Shown piece after piece: positions 25,544 through 33,273 of a stretch of 34,591 nt of DNA (the stretch's first letter is position 1; each line of letters starts with the position of its first letter). Origin of the DNA: Solidesulfovibrio sp. (GTDB lineage Bacteria; Desulfobacterota; Desulfovibrionia; Desulfovibrionales; Desulfovibrionaceae). A program made the position numbers and the translations under genes. The notes below the pieces were generated by a model. That model was not told where the DNA came from. It saw nothing but the letters and a program-made list of their open reading frames with translations, and did no database searches. The stretch lies in contig NZ_JARKOZ010000111.1 in the NCBI RefSeq assembly GCF_029978005.1, forward strand, positions 1-34,591. Reading direction: 5' to 3'.

Positions 25544-27223
25544 ATGCGCCCCACACTCTCTGCTCCTCCAGCCATTTCTGTCCAGATTCCCGTTTATAAT
25601 GCCGCGCCGTATCTTCGCGAATGCCTGGATTCCGTTTTGGGCCAGACATTTACGGATTTTGAGGTCATTTGTGTTGATGATGGTAGCAGCGATCTTTCCA
25701 GCGTCATAGTCCAAGACTACGCACGACGCGATTCACGCATTAAGCTTTTTACTCACACAACAAATCTGGGTACACTGCAGGCAAGGAAAACGGCATTCAG
25801 AAATAGCCACGGTGCATTCATGTCCTTTGTTGATGCCGACGATGTCATCCACCCTCTATTATTTGAAAAACTTATCGCAAAAATTAATGAGACTGATGCT
25901 GATATCGTCCAATTCGGATGCGCCATATTGGATCCAGGAGAAAAAATTACACAAGAAATTCGAAATAGTTATGAAGAATACTTCTCCACAATTTCCCTGA
26001 AGCCTATTGTTGGAACAGAAGTTTTTACATCATATGTATCTTCAATAAAAACAAATTTATGCACAAGCTTTATCTCTAACAATGTATACAAATCATTGAC
26101 ACATTACATTCCATCACAATCTGTAGTGCATGGCAATGACAATTTATTGATGTTTATGGCTACTTATTTTGCAAATAAATATGTGCCACTAAATGAGATT
26201 TTGTACTATTATCGTGCAAGCGACACATCGTCGAATTTAACTATTCCAGATATGAAATGCCTGCAGGCTCATATTTATAGCCGGTCTGAGGTTTTGCATC
26301 TTGCCAAAGACTTTATTTTGGCAACTAAGAAGTTTTATGACCCACAGACACCGCCTGTTAATTTTTTTAATGAAAGTGCATTCAATTACTGTATCGAACT
26401 CTCGTGTCGTGTTCTTGAGAAAAACAGGAAGTATCTAACGCAAATCTCTGCATTATTACAAAAATGTTTCGGAGGCCTAATACAAGAAGACATACTCCAC
26501 AACTCAATAAATGAGAGTTTTTATAGCGCTACAACGTCATTGACATGCGCACGACGTCTTTTGACCAAGAAAACGTCCCTGTACAATTTATCTGTATCTA
26601 ATCAGTCGTATATGAATATTTTTTTTCCATCCCAGGATAATCCCAAACACTATGAGTATACCTTTTGCTGGCCAGACCATGAAAGCGACGTGCCACTGAC
26701 TTTCATCAATCCATTACTTCAAGATATTGTGTTGGTTTTTGCCATGAATATCGATCAGTCTATGCAAAATTACATTTCTTTCACACTGACAATTGACGGT
26801 GAGCCTGTTGAACCCAAAATCTTACTGAATACAAAACCAAGTTTTGTGTATTCAAAAATTTACAGACCCCATCATAATCGTATCGATACAATAAACATCG
26901 CCTTGGAGGTCCACGTAAAAAGCACAGATTATCATCAGAATAATTCGGCAACTGTAAAGATCGGCACGATGCTATCTTTGCACTCTTTGAATGTTTTTTC
27001 TACCACAACACCAAACATGGGGAACTTTCCCATTTCTCATTTTGATGGCTTTGCCTATTTGAAAGCTTATCCTGATATTGCCAAACTCGTTTCAGATCGC
27101 GTTTTTCTTTCAGCTGCGCACCATTATGCTTTGAAAGGTTGCGATGAAGGACGCCATTGCTTTCTTGCCGTTTCCCGTCCTCCAACAATGGGCTATCGAT
27201 TCGAAATTCCGCCTCAATCCTAG
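25544..27223 (+). CDS. Family 2 glycosyltransferase
   Basis: A protein of up to 559 aa. Residues about 10-240 form a GT-A domain: ISVQIPVYNAAPYLRECLDS, CVDDGSSD (nucleotide-sugar binding) and SFVDADD, the DxD metal motif. The middle 250 residues are unrecognised and beta-rich. Near the C-terminus YLKAYPDIAKLVSDRVFLSA then HHYALKGCDEGR is the YPD...HY...G-x-EGR motif seen at the ends of many proteobacterial polysaccharide glycosyltransferases. It probably adds sugars to a surface polysaccharide. No ribosome site precedes the ATG, so the start is uncertain. Its composition is strongly AT-rich, suggesting transfer. Its stop codon directly abuts an IS3 end. Confidence 0.85.
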   Translation: MRPTLSAPPAISVQIPVYNAAPYLRECLDSVLGQTFTDFEVICVDDGSSDLSSVIVQDYARRDSRIKLFTHTTNLGTLQARKTAFRNSHGAFMSFVDADDVIHPLLFEKLIAKINETDADIVQFGCAILDPGEKITQEIRNSYEEYFSTISLKPIVGTEVFTSYVSSIKTNLCTSFISNNVYKSLTHYIPSQSVVHGNDNLLMFMATYFANKYVPLNEILYYYRASDTSSNLTIPDMKCLQAHIYSRSEVLHLAKDFILATKKFYDPQTPPVNFFNESAFNYCIELSCRVLEKNRKYLTQISALLQKCFGGLIQEDILHNSINESFYSATTSLTCARRLLTKKTSLYNLSVSNQSYMNIFFPSQDNPKHYEYTFCWPDHESDVPLTFINPLLQDIVLVFAMNIDQSMQNYISFTLTIDGEPVEPKILLNTKPSFVYSKIYRPHHNRIDTINIALEVHVKSTDYHQNNSATVKIGTMLSLHSLNVFSTTTPNMGNFPISHFDGFAYLKAYPDIAKLVSDRVFLSAAHHYALKGCDEGRHCFLAVSRPPTMGYRFEIPPQS

Positions 27224-27356
27224 TGGCCTCCCGGGCCTTTTCGGACCATCTGAAACTTGAGAGGGTGGCTTTCGACGACGAAGAGGGAGCCATGAGAGGT
27301 CCTTCCGGGTTTTCCGTGGGGAGGTGACCGGCTATGGTCTTCCCCGGAGGTCGACC

Positions 27357-27456
27357 ATGAAGGACACGGACCTGTATTCTCGGATTCTGGGGCTGAGCGA
27401 CCCGTGGTTTGTTGGTGACGTCGCGTTGGACACGGCCGGGGGCCGAGTGGACCATT
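27357..27456 (+). pseudogene. ISL3-family transposase, N-terminal fragment
   Basis: From an ATG preceded by CCGGAGG the frame reads MKDTDLYSRILGLSDPWFVG then DVALDTAGGRVDH, which is the typical start of ISL3 transposases. It breaks off at about 27456 where IS3 orfA sequence (opposite strand) begins. GGTCCTTCCGGGTTTTCC at 27298-27315 is probably the ISL3 terminal repeat, placed directly after ATGAGA of the left IS3 copy. This implies that an ISL3 element once inserted into the IS3 orfA start. Confidence 0.6.
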
Positions 27457-27712
27457 TTTTTGCGGCAACTTCCTTCATGACCTCGATCTCGAGGTCCCGC
27501 TCGGCCAGGAGCCGTTTGAGCCGGATGTTCTCCTGCTCCAACTGGTGCAGGCGTTTGACGTCGTCGGCGTTCATGCCGCTGAAACGCTGCCGCCAGCCAT
27601 AGATCGTCTGCTCGCTCACGCCGTGACGCTTAGCGACCTGGGCTACCGGATCCTTGTCGGCCTCGCGTAGGATGCCGACCATCTGCTCTTCCGAAAATCG
27701 TCCCTTTCTCAT
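27457..27712 (-). pseudogene. IS3-family OrfA, truncated element
   Basis: About 85 residues from MRKGRFSEEQMVGILREADK through a helix-turn-helix (VAKRHGVSEQTIYGWRQRF) to the leucine-zipper part and EVMKEVAAKKW. This is a nearly complete OrfA. GAGGGAGCC precedes the ATG at 27712. The end coincides with an A7 run (GCAAAAAAATGG), the place where IS3 elements shift frame into OrfB; OrfB itself is absent. The open frame continues into unrelated ISL3 antisense. Confidence 0.75.
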
Positions 27713-27781
27713 GGCTCCCTCTTCATCGTCGGAAGCCACCCTCTCAAGTTTCAGATGGTCCGAAAAGGCCCGGGCAGGTCA

Positions 27782-27844
27782 CTGAGCCCGCCCACGTGTC
27801 GCTGACTGCTCAGGAGTCAAACCGACTCGAATTCGTGCGCCCAT
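27782..27844 (-). pseudogene. Start of an unknown gene cut by the IS3 end
   Basis: On the minus strand AAAGGAGGCCGT precedes an ATG at 27844. Twenty-one sense codons (MGARIRVGLTPEQS...) run exactly to the IS3 terminus, whose TGA makes the stop. With the promoter upstream, this looks like a former gene's 5' end disrupted by the element. No family is recognisable from so few residues. Confidence 0.35.
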
Positions 27845-27865
27845 ACGGCCTCCTTTGTGGAGACC

Positions 27866-27893
27866 ATTGTATACACTTTATTCAAGGACACAA
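27866..27893 (-). promoter_or_regulatory. Promoter with TTGTATACA-type operator before the cut gene
   Basis: On the minus strand TTGTGT, 16-base spacer, TACAAT. The palindrome TGTATACA (27868-27875) overlaps the -10 box and resembles sites of GntR/FCD regulators. Confidence 0.35.
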
Positions 27894-27931
27894 CACTAGA
27901 TGGCTGGCATGAACATGAAATCACAGGACCT

Positions 27932-27965
27932 GTCGGGAAGGCACCGCTAGTGGCACCTTCCCGAC
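27932..27965 (-). terminator. Hairpin downstream of the SH3-domain gene
   Basis: GTCGGGAAGG and CCTTCCCGAC are perfect 10-bp arms, 11 bases past the stop codon of the minus-strand gene. No strong T-run. A likely terminator. Confidence 0.5.
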
Positions 27966-27975
27966 GCGGTTAATA

Positions 27976-28458
27976 TTAAAAGAGGGCCGGACCACAGGTA
28001 TTCTGAAAAATGTTATTCGTATTGACCCAGCCGCACATGTCGGTGCTGGGCACATGTACCAGAGCCCAGCCTTCGTGATCGTCCACTAATACGTCGACCT
28101 GGGTGCCGATAGCCAGCTTGGCCAACTCACCGCAGTACGTGCCTTCACAGTTGCGAAGGGGCAGGCCCGAGAAACCGGCCTTGGCCGACCGCATGGGCGT
28201 TGTGGTCCAGGCCTCGGCCATGATGTACGGCTGCCCCGGACACATGGTCGGAACCTGAGGGGCGAGGGGCGGGGTCACAGCCACGGCCGGGGGCGACAAC
28301 GGTGCTTGCTGCATAACTCTGTGCGCGGCTTTTTTATTATGCCGCATCCGTTGGACTTTTTTTGAGGGGGGAGGGCCTTCTTCGTCAGCGTGGGCCACAA
28401 TGGCGGAGCCGGACAGCATGGCGAGGGCAAGAAACACGGAAACGAGAGTCCTTTTCAT
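27976..28458 (-). CDS. Exported SH3-like domain protein
   Basis: A 160-aa protein. Residues 1-24 form a signal peptide (MKRTLVSVFLALAMLSGSAI then VAHA). A basic segment and a Pro/Val-rich linker follow. From about residue 100 to the end is an SH3b-like domain (GLPLRNCEGTYCGELAKLAI, then GTQVDVLVDDHEGWALVHV ... CGWVNTNNI). The four to five cysteines (NCEGTYC, MCGW, NTCG) could form disulfides. Such domains commonly bind peptidoglycan or peptides in the periplasm. The start is chosen for the signal peptide and AGGAGG 8 nt upstream; an upstream in-frame ATG has neither. A good promoter and a terminator make it monocistronic. Confidence 0.75.
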   Translation of the reverse strand: MKRTLVSVFLALAMLSGSAIVAHADEEGPPPSKKVQRMRHNKKAAHRVMQQAPLSPPAVAVTPPLAPQVPTMCPGQPYIMAEAWTTTPMRSAKAGFSGLPLRNCEGTYCGELAKLAIGTQVDVLVDDHEGWALVHVPSTDMCGWVNTNNIFQNTCGPALF

Positions 28459-28530
28459 GATGCCTCCTGTTTTGGGGCCGCACTTGGTCCCGGCCCGTTC
28501 CGCATCCTGAAGGATGCTACAATTCTTATG

Positions 28531-28558
28531 GTTATACACCGTCGGCGAACCCGGTCAA
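28531..28558 (-). promoter_or_regulatory. Sigma-70-type promoter of the SH3-domain gene
   Basis: On the minus strand TTGACC, 16-base spacer, TATAAC, about 73 bases before the start codon. The leader contains a perfect 7-bp hairpin GCATCCT / AGGATGC around 28502-28517. The rest of 28559-28820 is AT-rich with no gene seen. Confidence 0.55.
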
Positions 28559-28822
28559 TTCCGTTTCATCGCCAAGGCGGCACACCTTGGGGCGGAGGGG
28601 AGCCTGTCTCATTAATAACGGATAGATACGGATGCATATGGATTGATATTTTGTTCAAGTCCATGAAATTAAAGTTGTCCCTGATTTTTCGAGGGTAGGA
28701 TTATTTGTACGTGCGGAAGAGAGGCAGGTCTCAAATTTTAATTTTTATCTTTATGTGTAAATAACAACCTATAATCTAGAGCGAAATCGTGTCATGTCGC
28801 GACCAAGGATAAGGTCGGTGGT

Positions 28823-28854
28823 TTGGCAATCTCTTGATAATGATTATCATATTT
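28823..28854 (+). promoter_or_regulatory. Promoter with an overlapping Fur box
   Basis: GATAATGATTATCATATTT at 28836-28854 matches the Fur consensus GATAATGATwATCATTATC in about 16 of 19 positions. It covers the -10 box of TTGGCA (28823-28828), 16-base spacer, TATCAT. Repression by iron-loaded Fur is the natural reading for the small exported protein gene that starts 30 bases downstream. Confidence 0.65.
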
Positions 28855-28883
28855 TAATTTAGAGGTATCAGAGGAGGTGTGCC

Positions 28884-29141
28884 ATGAAGCGTTTATTTGT
28901 TATGCTGCTTCTGGCTTTCGCCCTGTTTTTCGGGGCGCACCAAGCTTCAGCCCTGGTTATTGGAGGACCGGGTTTTTATGTAGATGTGCCGCCACATGTC
29001 TATGTCGGACCTCATCCTGGGTATTGGACACCGTATTACGGGCCTTCCTATCCTGGGCCAGGCATAGTGATCGGTGTGCCGGTGTATCCGCGATATTATT
29101 ACCATCAGCGGTATTATTATCACCATCGGCGACATCACTAA
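28884..29141 (+). CDS. Small exported Tyr/His/Pro-rich protein behind a Fur box
   Basis: An 85-aa protein. A signal peptide spans residues 1-23 (MKRLFVMLLLAFALFFGAHQ then ASA). The mature 62 residues are Gly/Pro/Tyr-rich (PHVYVGPHPGYWTPYYGPSY) and end in a cluster of Tyr, His and Arg (YYYHQRYYYHHRRHH), suited to metal or polymer binding. GAGGAGG lies 7 nt before the ATG. The Fur box suggests induction under iron limitation. I recognise no family; low complexity makes homology searches hard. Confidence 0.75.
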   Translation: MKRLFVMLLLAFALFFGAHQASALVIGGPGFYVDVPPHVYVGPHPGYWTPYYGPSYPGPGIVIGVPVYPRYYYHQRYYYHHRRHH

Positions 29142-29229
29142 CGTAATTAATGGCGCTGCCACTTTTGCTGAAAAGCCTGTTGCGCGCAAATAAAAAGACT
29201 TCTCGGCTGGTTGTGACAGCTACAGGAAG

Positions 29230-29259
29230 AGGTGCCCAGTGCCGGCGGACACCTTTTTT
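29230..29259 (+). terminator. Intrinsic terminator after the Fur-box gene
   Basis: AGGTG ... CACCT stem with an interior GC-rich loop, followed directly by six T, about 90 bases past the stop codon. Confidence 0.5.
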
Positions 29260-29336
29260 GTGTTCTTACCCCTCCGGACCAAGAAATGGGGCAAGATGAG
29301 GGAACCACCATCTGCCGGCTCCGTTAGGTGCATTAA

Positions 29337-29633
29337 TTAGGGGAGCCGCAGATAGCGTGCCTCCACCCAGCCCGGTACGCCCGAGTCAAGGACTACAATC
29401 CGGGCCCAATTGCCCTGGTATTCGTACACCTGGAGTGCTTGGCCATTGTATACAACAGTACGAGCCTCGCATTTTTCGGACGGGCAGGTGCGCACGTGGA
29501 GCGACTCAGCCGCCACCACCCGGACATAGCCTGCCGGTGGCGGTGGCACGAAACCCACGGAAACGGCGCAGCTGGACAGCATAACCGCTAGGAAAAGTCC
29601 CATCGTCAATCTGGTTCCCAGTCGTAAGGTCAT
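29337..29633 (-). CDS. SH3-like domain lipoprotein
   Basis: A 98-aa protein. Residues 1-21 form a lipoprotein signal (MTLRLGTRLTMGLFLAVMLS then SC), cleaved before Cys-22. After a Pro-rich linker (VGFVPPPPAGYV) there is one SH3b-like domain (VVAAESLHVRTCPSEKCEAR ... GQALQVYEYQGNWARIVV ... GWVEARYLRLP). It should be tethered to a membrane facing the periplasm. GGGAGG precedes the ATG; the longer in-frame start at 29807 lacks a signal and is rejected. It resembles in plan the exported SH3 protein at 27976-28458, on the same strand. Confidence 0.75.
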   Translation of the reverse strand: MTLRLGTRLTMGLFLAVMLSSCAVSVGFVPPPPAGYVRVVAAESLHVRTCPSEKCEARTVVYNGQALQVYEYQGNWARIVVLDSGVPGWVEARYLRLP

Positions 29634-29879
29634 AGCTCCCTCCCTTTGGGGGATTCTTTTATTTAATGCCGAGAAGGGAGGATTTTGTCCAGACGCCTGC
29701 AGGCTATTTTGAAAACCTGGGGCTACTTTTCCCGCAAAAGGGTCCGGAGTTCGGGCAAGTGAAAACACGAATGTCTGGTCAGGCGGAGGGTTCGCCTTGT
29801 GGCTCAAATGGAAATATTTTTCGACAGCTCAAGGACGCCGCCGGCCTTCACCCCGCCGGACCTGCTACGAAACCCCGCC

Positions 29880-29910
29880 TTGACATTTTTTTTAATTACT
29901 CGTCTATGCT
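29880..29910 (+). promoter_or_regulatory. Possible promoter of the hsp20-lon operon
   Basis: TTGACA (29880-29885) and TATGCT (29905-29910) are separated by 19 bases, longer than ideal. No CIRCE element or heat-shock sigma consensus is seen. The rest of 29634-29970 shows no gene. Confidence 0.35.
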
Positions 29911-29970
29911 GAAACAAAATTCCGGTCAGGCCGCCACCTGCCGGGAAACCCTCAGCCGGAGGCGACGGCT

Positions 29971-30447
29971 ATGCCCGATCTGATGCCCTGGGGGGCCACG
30001 GAGCTCTCCAAACTCAAAGACAACTTCGACAGGCTCTTCGCGGCCTTGTGTGAGGACCTCGGCATCGTCCAGGCGGCCTTCCCGGAAGGCGGAATACGCG
30101 TAGTCCAAAAGGACGGGGAGTGGGTCATCGTCTGCCCTCTGCCCGGTATTGAGCCCGAGGATGTGACAGTGACCTCAACCGGCCGGGTCCTGTCCATCGT
30201 GGCAGTCAGGAAAAGCGGTCGCGGCGCGGGGATGATCAGGCTGTCCCAGGAATTGGCCCTGCCTTTCCCCATCGACCAGGCTCGGGCGGAACTCGAAGGC
30301 GGGGTGCTCACGGTCCGCCTGGCGCGCCAGACCCCACCTGCGGCCCGGGCCATCCCCGTGGGCAAAAAACAGGGCGGGGCGCAATGCCCTCCGTCCACCA
30401 ACGCGGCTGTACCGGCCCAACCCCCTGAAACCGATCGGAGCACCTGA
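29971..30447 (+). CDS. Small heat-shock protein (Hsp20 / alpha-crystallin)
   Basis: A 158-aa ATP-independent holdase. The alpha-crystallin domain covers residues about 40-118 (GIRVVQKDGEWVIVCPLPGI through the conserved ELEGGVLTVRLAR, where GVL is the family signature). The N-terminal helix (ELSKLKDNFDRLFAALCEDL) drives oligomer formation. The Pro-rich tail lacks an obvious I-x-I motif. GGAGG is 9 nt before the ATG. Its TGA overlaps the ATG of the Lon-like protease, so holdase and protease are translationally coupled. Confidence 0.9.
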   Translation: MPDLMPWGATELSKLKDNFDRLFAALCEDLGIVQAAFPEGGIRVVQKDGEWVIVCPLPGIEPEDVTVTSTGRVLSIVAVRKSGRGAGMIRLSQELALPFPIDQARAELEGGVLTVRLARQTPPAARAIPVGKKQGGAQCPPSTNAAVPAQPPETDRST

Positions 30448-32945
30448 TGACCGCATTCGCAAATCCCCGTAAGCTTACGCTTGAACAACTCCGCTGGAGG
30501 CTCGATCCCGCCAGCCTGTCCTTCGAAACCACTACGCAGCTTGCGCCCCTGGACGCCGTTATCGGCCAGGACAGGGGCCTGGAAGCCCTGCGCTTTGGCA
30601 TGGGCATGGCCAGACGGGGATACAACATCTTCGTCACCGGTGACCCCGGCCTGGGACGGCTTTCTGCGGTCAAGCGCATCCTTCAGGAACTGTCCAAATC
30701 CGATCGCGTGCCCGACGACCTATGCTACGTCAACAACTTCAAGCGCCCGGAAGCTCCGGTCCTCTTGCGCTTCAAGGCCGGATTGGGGGCGGCCTTCAAA
30801 AAAGACATCCACGAATTCCTGGAACGGCTCAAAAAAGAGATCCCGCAACTCTTCGAGAGTGAGGAGTATATCGCCCGCAAAAACGAGATCATCGAGCTGC
30901 ACGAAAAAAAGGTGGTGGAGTTCTACAACGCAGTGGAGGAAAAGGTCAAAAACACCGGCCTGGCCGTGGTGCGCATGCAGGTCGGCCCCTACACCCGCCC
31001 GGACGTACTCCCGCTCGTGGATGGCGAACCCAAGCGCATGGTGGACCTAGAGGCCATGGTGGAAAACGGCCGTTTTCCCAAGAACGAATACGAGGAGATC
31101 AAGGAGAAGCGAACCAGGATCAAGGGCGAGGTGGACCATCTCATGCTCGAGGTGCGCGCCCTGCAAAAGGATGTCGACCGCAAGCTCGAGGAAGTGGACA
31201 AGCTCATGATCCGGACCATAGCTTCGGAATCTCTGGCCCCGCTCCATGAGCGTTACGCCGATCCGAAGATCCTGGCCCACCTTGAGGCTCTGGTCGAGCA
31301 CATGGTGGACAACCTGGAAGACCTGAAGCTGGTCGGCGGCCGCCCCAAGGGGATGCCCCCGGGGATGCCTTACATGGGCCCGCCGCCGGACGCGGTCCTA
31401 GCTCCCTACGGCGTTAACCTCCTGGTGGACAATGCGGAACAGACCGGGCCGCCGGTGATCATCGAGTCCTATCCCACCTACCGCAACCTTTTTGGCGGTG
31501 TGGACCGAGTGGTTGGGCCCTACGGGGGCTGGCAAACCGACTTCTCCAAGATCACCGCCGGCGATTTCGTCAAGGCCAACGGCGGCTACCTGGTCTTGAA
31601 CCTCATGGATGCCGTCAGCGAGCCCGGGGTGTGGCAGACGCTCAAGCGGTCGCTCAAAACCGAACGCATCGAGATCCAGACCTACGACCCCTTCTATTTT
31701 ATCTCCGGCACGGGACTCAAACCCGAACCCATCGACATGGAAGTCAAGGTGGTGGTCCTCGGCGATCACAGGCTCTACCAGCTTCTCCTGTACTACGACC
31801 AGGACATGCCCAAGATCTTCAAGGTGCGCGCCGACTTCGGCCGGGTCATGGACAAGACCGAGGAGTCGGTGGAGAACATGGCCCGGTTCATCGCCGGCGA
31901 AGTGGCGCGCCAGGGGATCAGACCCTTCGACGCCGGGGCCGTGGTCGTGGTGGTGGAGCACGCGGTGCGCATGGCCGGTCGGGTGGAGAAGCTCTCCACG
32001 GCTTTCCCCCTGCACGCGGACCTGCTCCACGAGGCGGACCTCTATGCCGCCCGGGCCGGATCAGACACGGTACGAGCCGAGCATGCTCGCGAAGCCCTGC
32101 TGGCCAGGGTCGGGCGTCTCAGCCGCATTGAGGAACTCCTGCGGGAAATGATCGCCCGGGGCAGCCTGTTCGTGGACCTGGAGGGCTCGGCTGTGGGGCA
32201 GGTCAACGGCCTAGCTGTGCACTCCATTGGCGACCACTTCTTCGGCATGCCCTCGCGCATCACCGCCAGCACGGCCATGGGCCGCGAGGGCATCATCAAC
32301 ATCGAGCGCGAGGCCGAGCTGTCCGGTCCCATCCACAGCAAGGGCATGCTCATTCTGGCCGGCTACCTGCGGCGCAACTACGCCCAGGACAAACCCTTAA
32401 GCCTGACTGCCAGCATCGCCTTCGAGCAGGCCTACTCAGGAATCGACGGCGACTCGGCCTCGTCCACCGAGCTCTACGCCCTGCTCTCCAGCCTCTCCGG
32501 AGTGCCGCTACGCCAGGACGTGGCCGTTACCGGATCGATCAACCAAATGGGCCAAGTGCAGCCCATCGGCGGGGTGAACGAGAAGATCGAGGGCTTTTTC
32601 CTGTGCTGCAAGGACAAAGGCCTGACCGGCAGCCAGGGGGTAATGATCCCTCAGGCGAACGTCAAGGATCTGATGCTGCGCGATGAGGTCCTGGAGGCCG
32701 TTTCCCAGGAACTCTTCAGCGTCTGGGCCGTGGGCACCATCGACGAGGGCATCGAACTTCTGACCGGACTTCCCGCCGGCGCCAGGGACAACAAAGACGG
32801 CAAGTATCCCACGGGGAGCGTCAACGCCCTGGTGGACGAACGGCTCTTGGCCCTGGCCGAGGGATTGCGCGATTTCGCCAAGGAGCCAGAAGAGGGTCAA
32901 GGCAAGGGGAAGGCCAAGGGAAAAAAGCGTAACGGCACGATATGA
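30447..32945 (+). CDS. Lon-family ATP-dependent protease (LonB-like, proteobacterial type)
   Basis: An 832-aa protease of the Lon family that is broad in proteobacteria and distinct from classical Lon. The N-terminal ATPase part has a P-loop variant (VTGDPGLGRLSAV, residues about 63-75) with Arg where Lys is usual, a change often seen in this subfamily. A long coiled-coil insert runs about 110-280 (ELHEKKVVEFYNAVEEK ... MLEVRALQKDVDRKLEEVDK). The second ATPase segment includes NGGYLVLNLMDA. The protease domain ends the chain with S670 (GIDGDSASS) and K713 (GGVNEKIEGF), 43 apart as in Lon. The tail is Lys/Gly-rich. Coupled to hsp20, it probably degrades client proteins under stress. Confidence 0.92.
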   Translation: MTAFANPRKLTLEQLRWRLDPASLSFETTTQLAPLDAVIGQDRGLEALRFGMGMARRGYNIFVTGDPGLGRLSAVKRILQELSKSDRVPDDLCYVNNFKRPEAPVLLRFKAGLGAAFKKDIHEFLERLKKEIPQLFESEEYIARKNEIIELHEKKVVEFYNAVEEKVKNTGLAVVRMQVGPYTRPDVLPLVDGEPKRMVDLEAMVENGRFPKNEYEEIKEKRTRIKGEVDHLMLEVRALQKDVDRKLEEVDKLMIRTIASESLAPLHERYADPKILAHLEALVEHMVDNLEDLKLVGGRPKGMPPGMPYMGPPPDAVLAPYGVNLLVDNAEQTGPPVIIESYPTYRNLFGGVDRVVGPYGGWQTDFSKITAGDFVKANGGYLVLNLMDAVSEPGVWQTLKRSLKTERIEIQTYDPFYFISGTGLKPEPIDMEVKVVVLGDHRLYQLLLYYDQDMPKIFKVRADFGRVMDKTEESVENMARFIAGEVARQGIRPFDAGAVVVVVEHAVRMAGRVEKLSTAFPLHADLLHEADLYAARAGSDTVRAEHAREALLARVGRLSRIEELLREMIARGSLFVDLEGSAVGQVNGLAVHSIGDHFFGMPSRITASTAMGREGIINIEREAELSGPIHSKGMLILAGYLRRNYAQDKPLSLTASIAFEQAYSGIDGDSASSTELYALLSSLSGVPLRQDVAVTGSINQMGQVQPIGGVNEKIEGFFLCCKDKGLTGSQGVMIPQANVKDLMLRDEVLEAVSQELFSVWAVGTIDEGIELLTGLPAGARDNKDGKYPTGSVNALVDERLLALAEGLRDFAKEPEEGQGKGKAKGKKRNGTI

Positions 32946-33000
32946 GGCTATCGCCTCCCCCCCGGAAGCACGACGCGGTCTGGTTCCCCGTCAGCCGCGC

Positions 33001-33026
33001 CGCAGGCGGTAACAAGGTCGCCTGCG
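33001..33026 (+). terminator. Hairpin after the hsp20-lon operon
   Basis: CGCAGGCG and CGCCTGCG, perfect 8-bp arms with a 10-nt loop, 56 bases past the stop codon. No T-run. Confidence 0.4.
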
Positions 33027-33042
33027 CGTTCGATGTGACCCA

Positions 33043-33071
33043 ATGAAATTGCCTTGGTGCTGCTCTATAAT
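33043..33071 (+). promoter_or_regulatory. Promoter with perfect -10 box
   Basis: ATGAAA, 17-base spacer, TATAAT (33066-33071). The gene starts 200 bases downstream, leaving a long leader with no other recognisable element. Confidence 0.35.
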
Positions 33072-33273
33072 TGCTCGGCTGGGAGGTGGCTTCCCGCTAT
33101 CTTGGCATCGGTTTGGACGTGGCCATTACGGCAAGGCCCGGTCACGCCTTATGACTCAAATTGAACGATTTTTCGACGGAGAAACCATCTTTCTGGAGAT
33201 GGAGAGTGACAGATTTTTTTAGGTGAGTTATGGGGGAAAGAGCGAGGCGTGCGCATTTTCCTAGGAGGAAATT

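Larger units (their letters stand above)
27224..27781. mobile_element. Scrambled IS scar: inverted IS3 ends enclosing an ISL3 fragment
   Basis: The block is bounded by inverted copies of one sequence: 27224-27295 on the plus strand and 27711-27781 on the minus strand share TGACCTGCCCGGGCC-type ends (IS3-family style), then CTTTTCGGACCATCTGAAAC and on to the ATGAGA start of orfA, with only a few mismatches. Between them lie the first part of an ISL3 transposase and a truncated IS3 orfA. No complete transposase remains. I see no flanking target duplication. Confidence 0.7.

Noticed and set aside
28877-29146. Alternative Cys-rich frame over the Fur-box gene
   Set aside because: It overlaps the frame with the proper signal peptide, and its start lies inside the ribosome site region.
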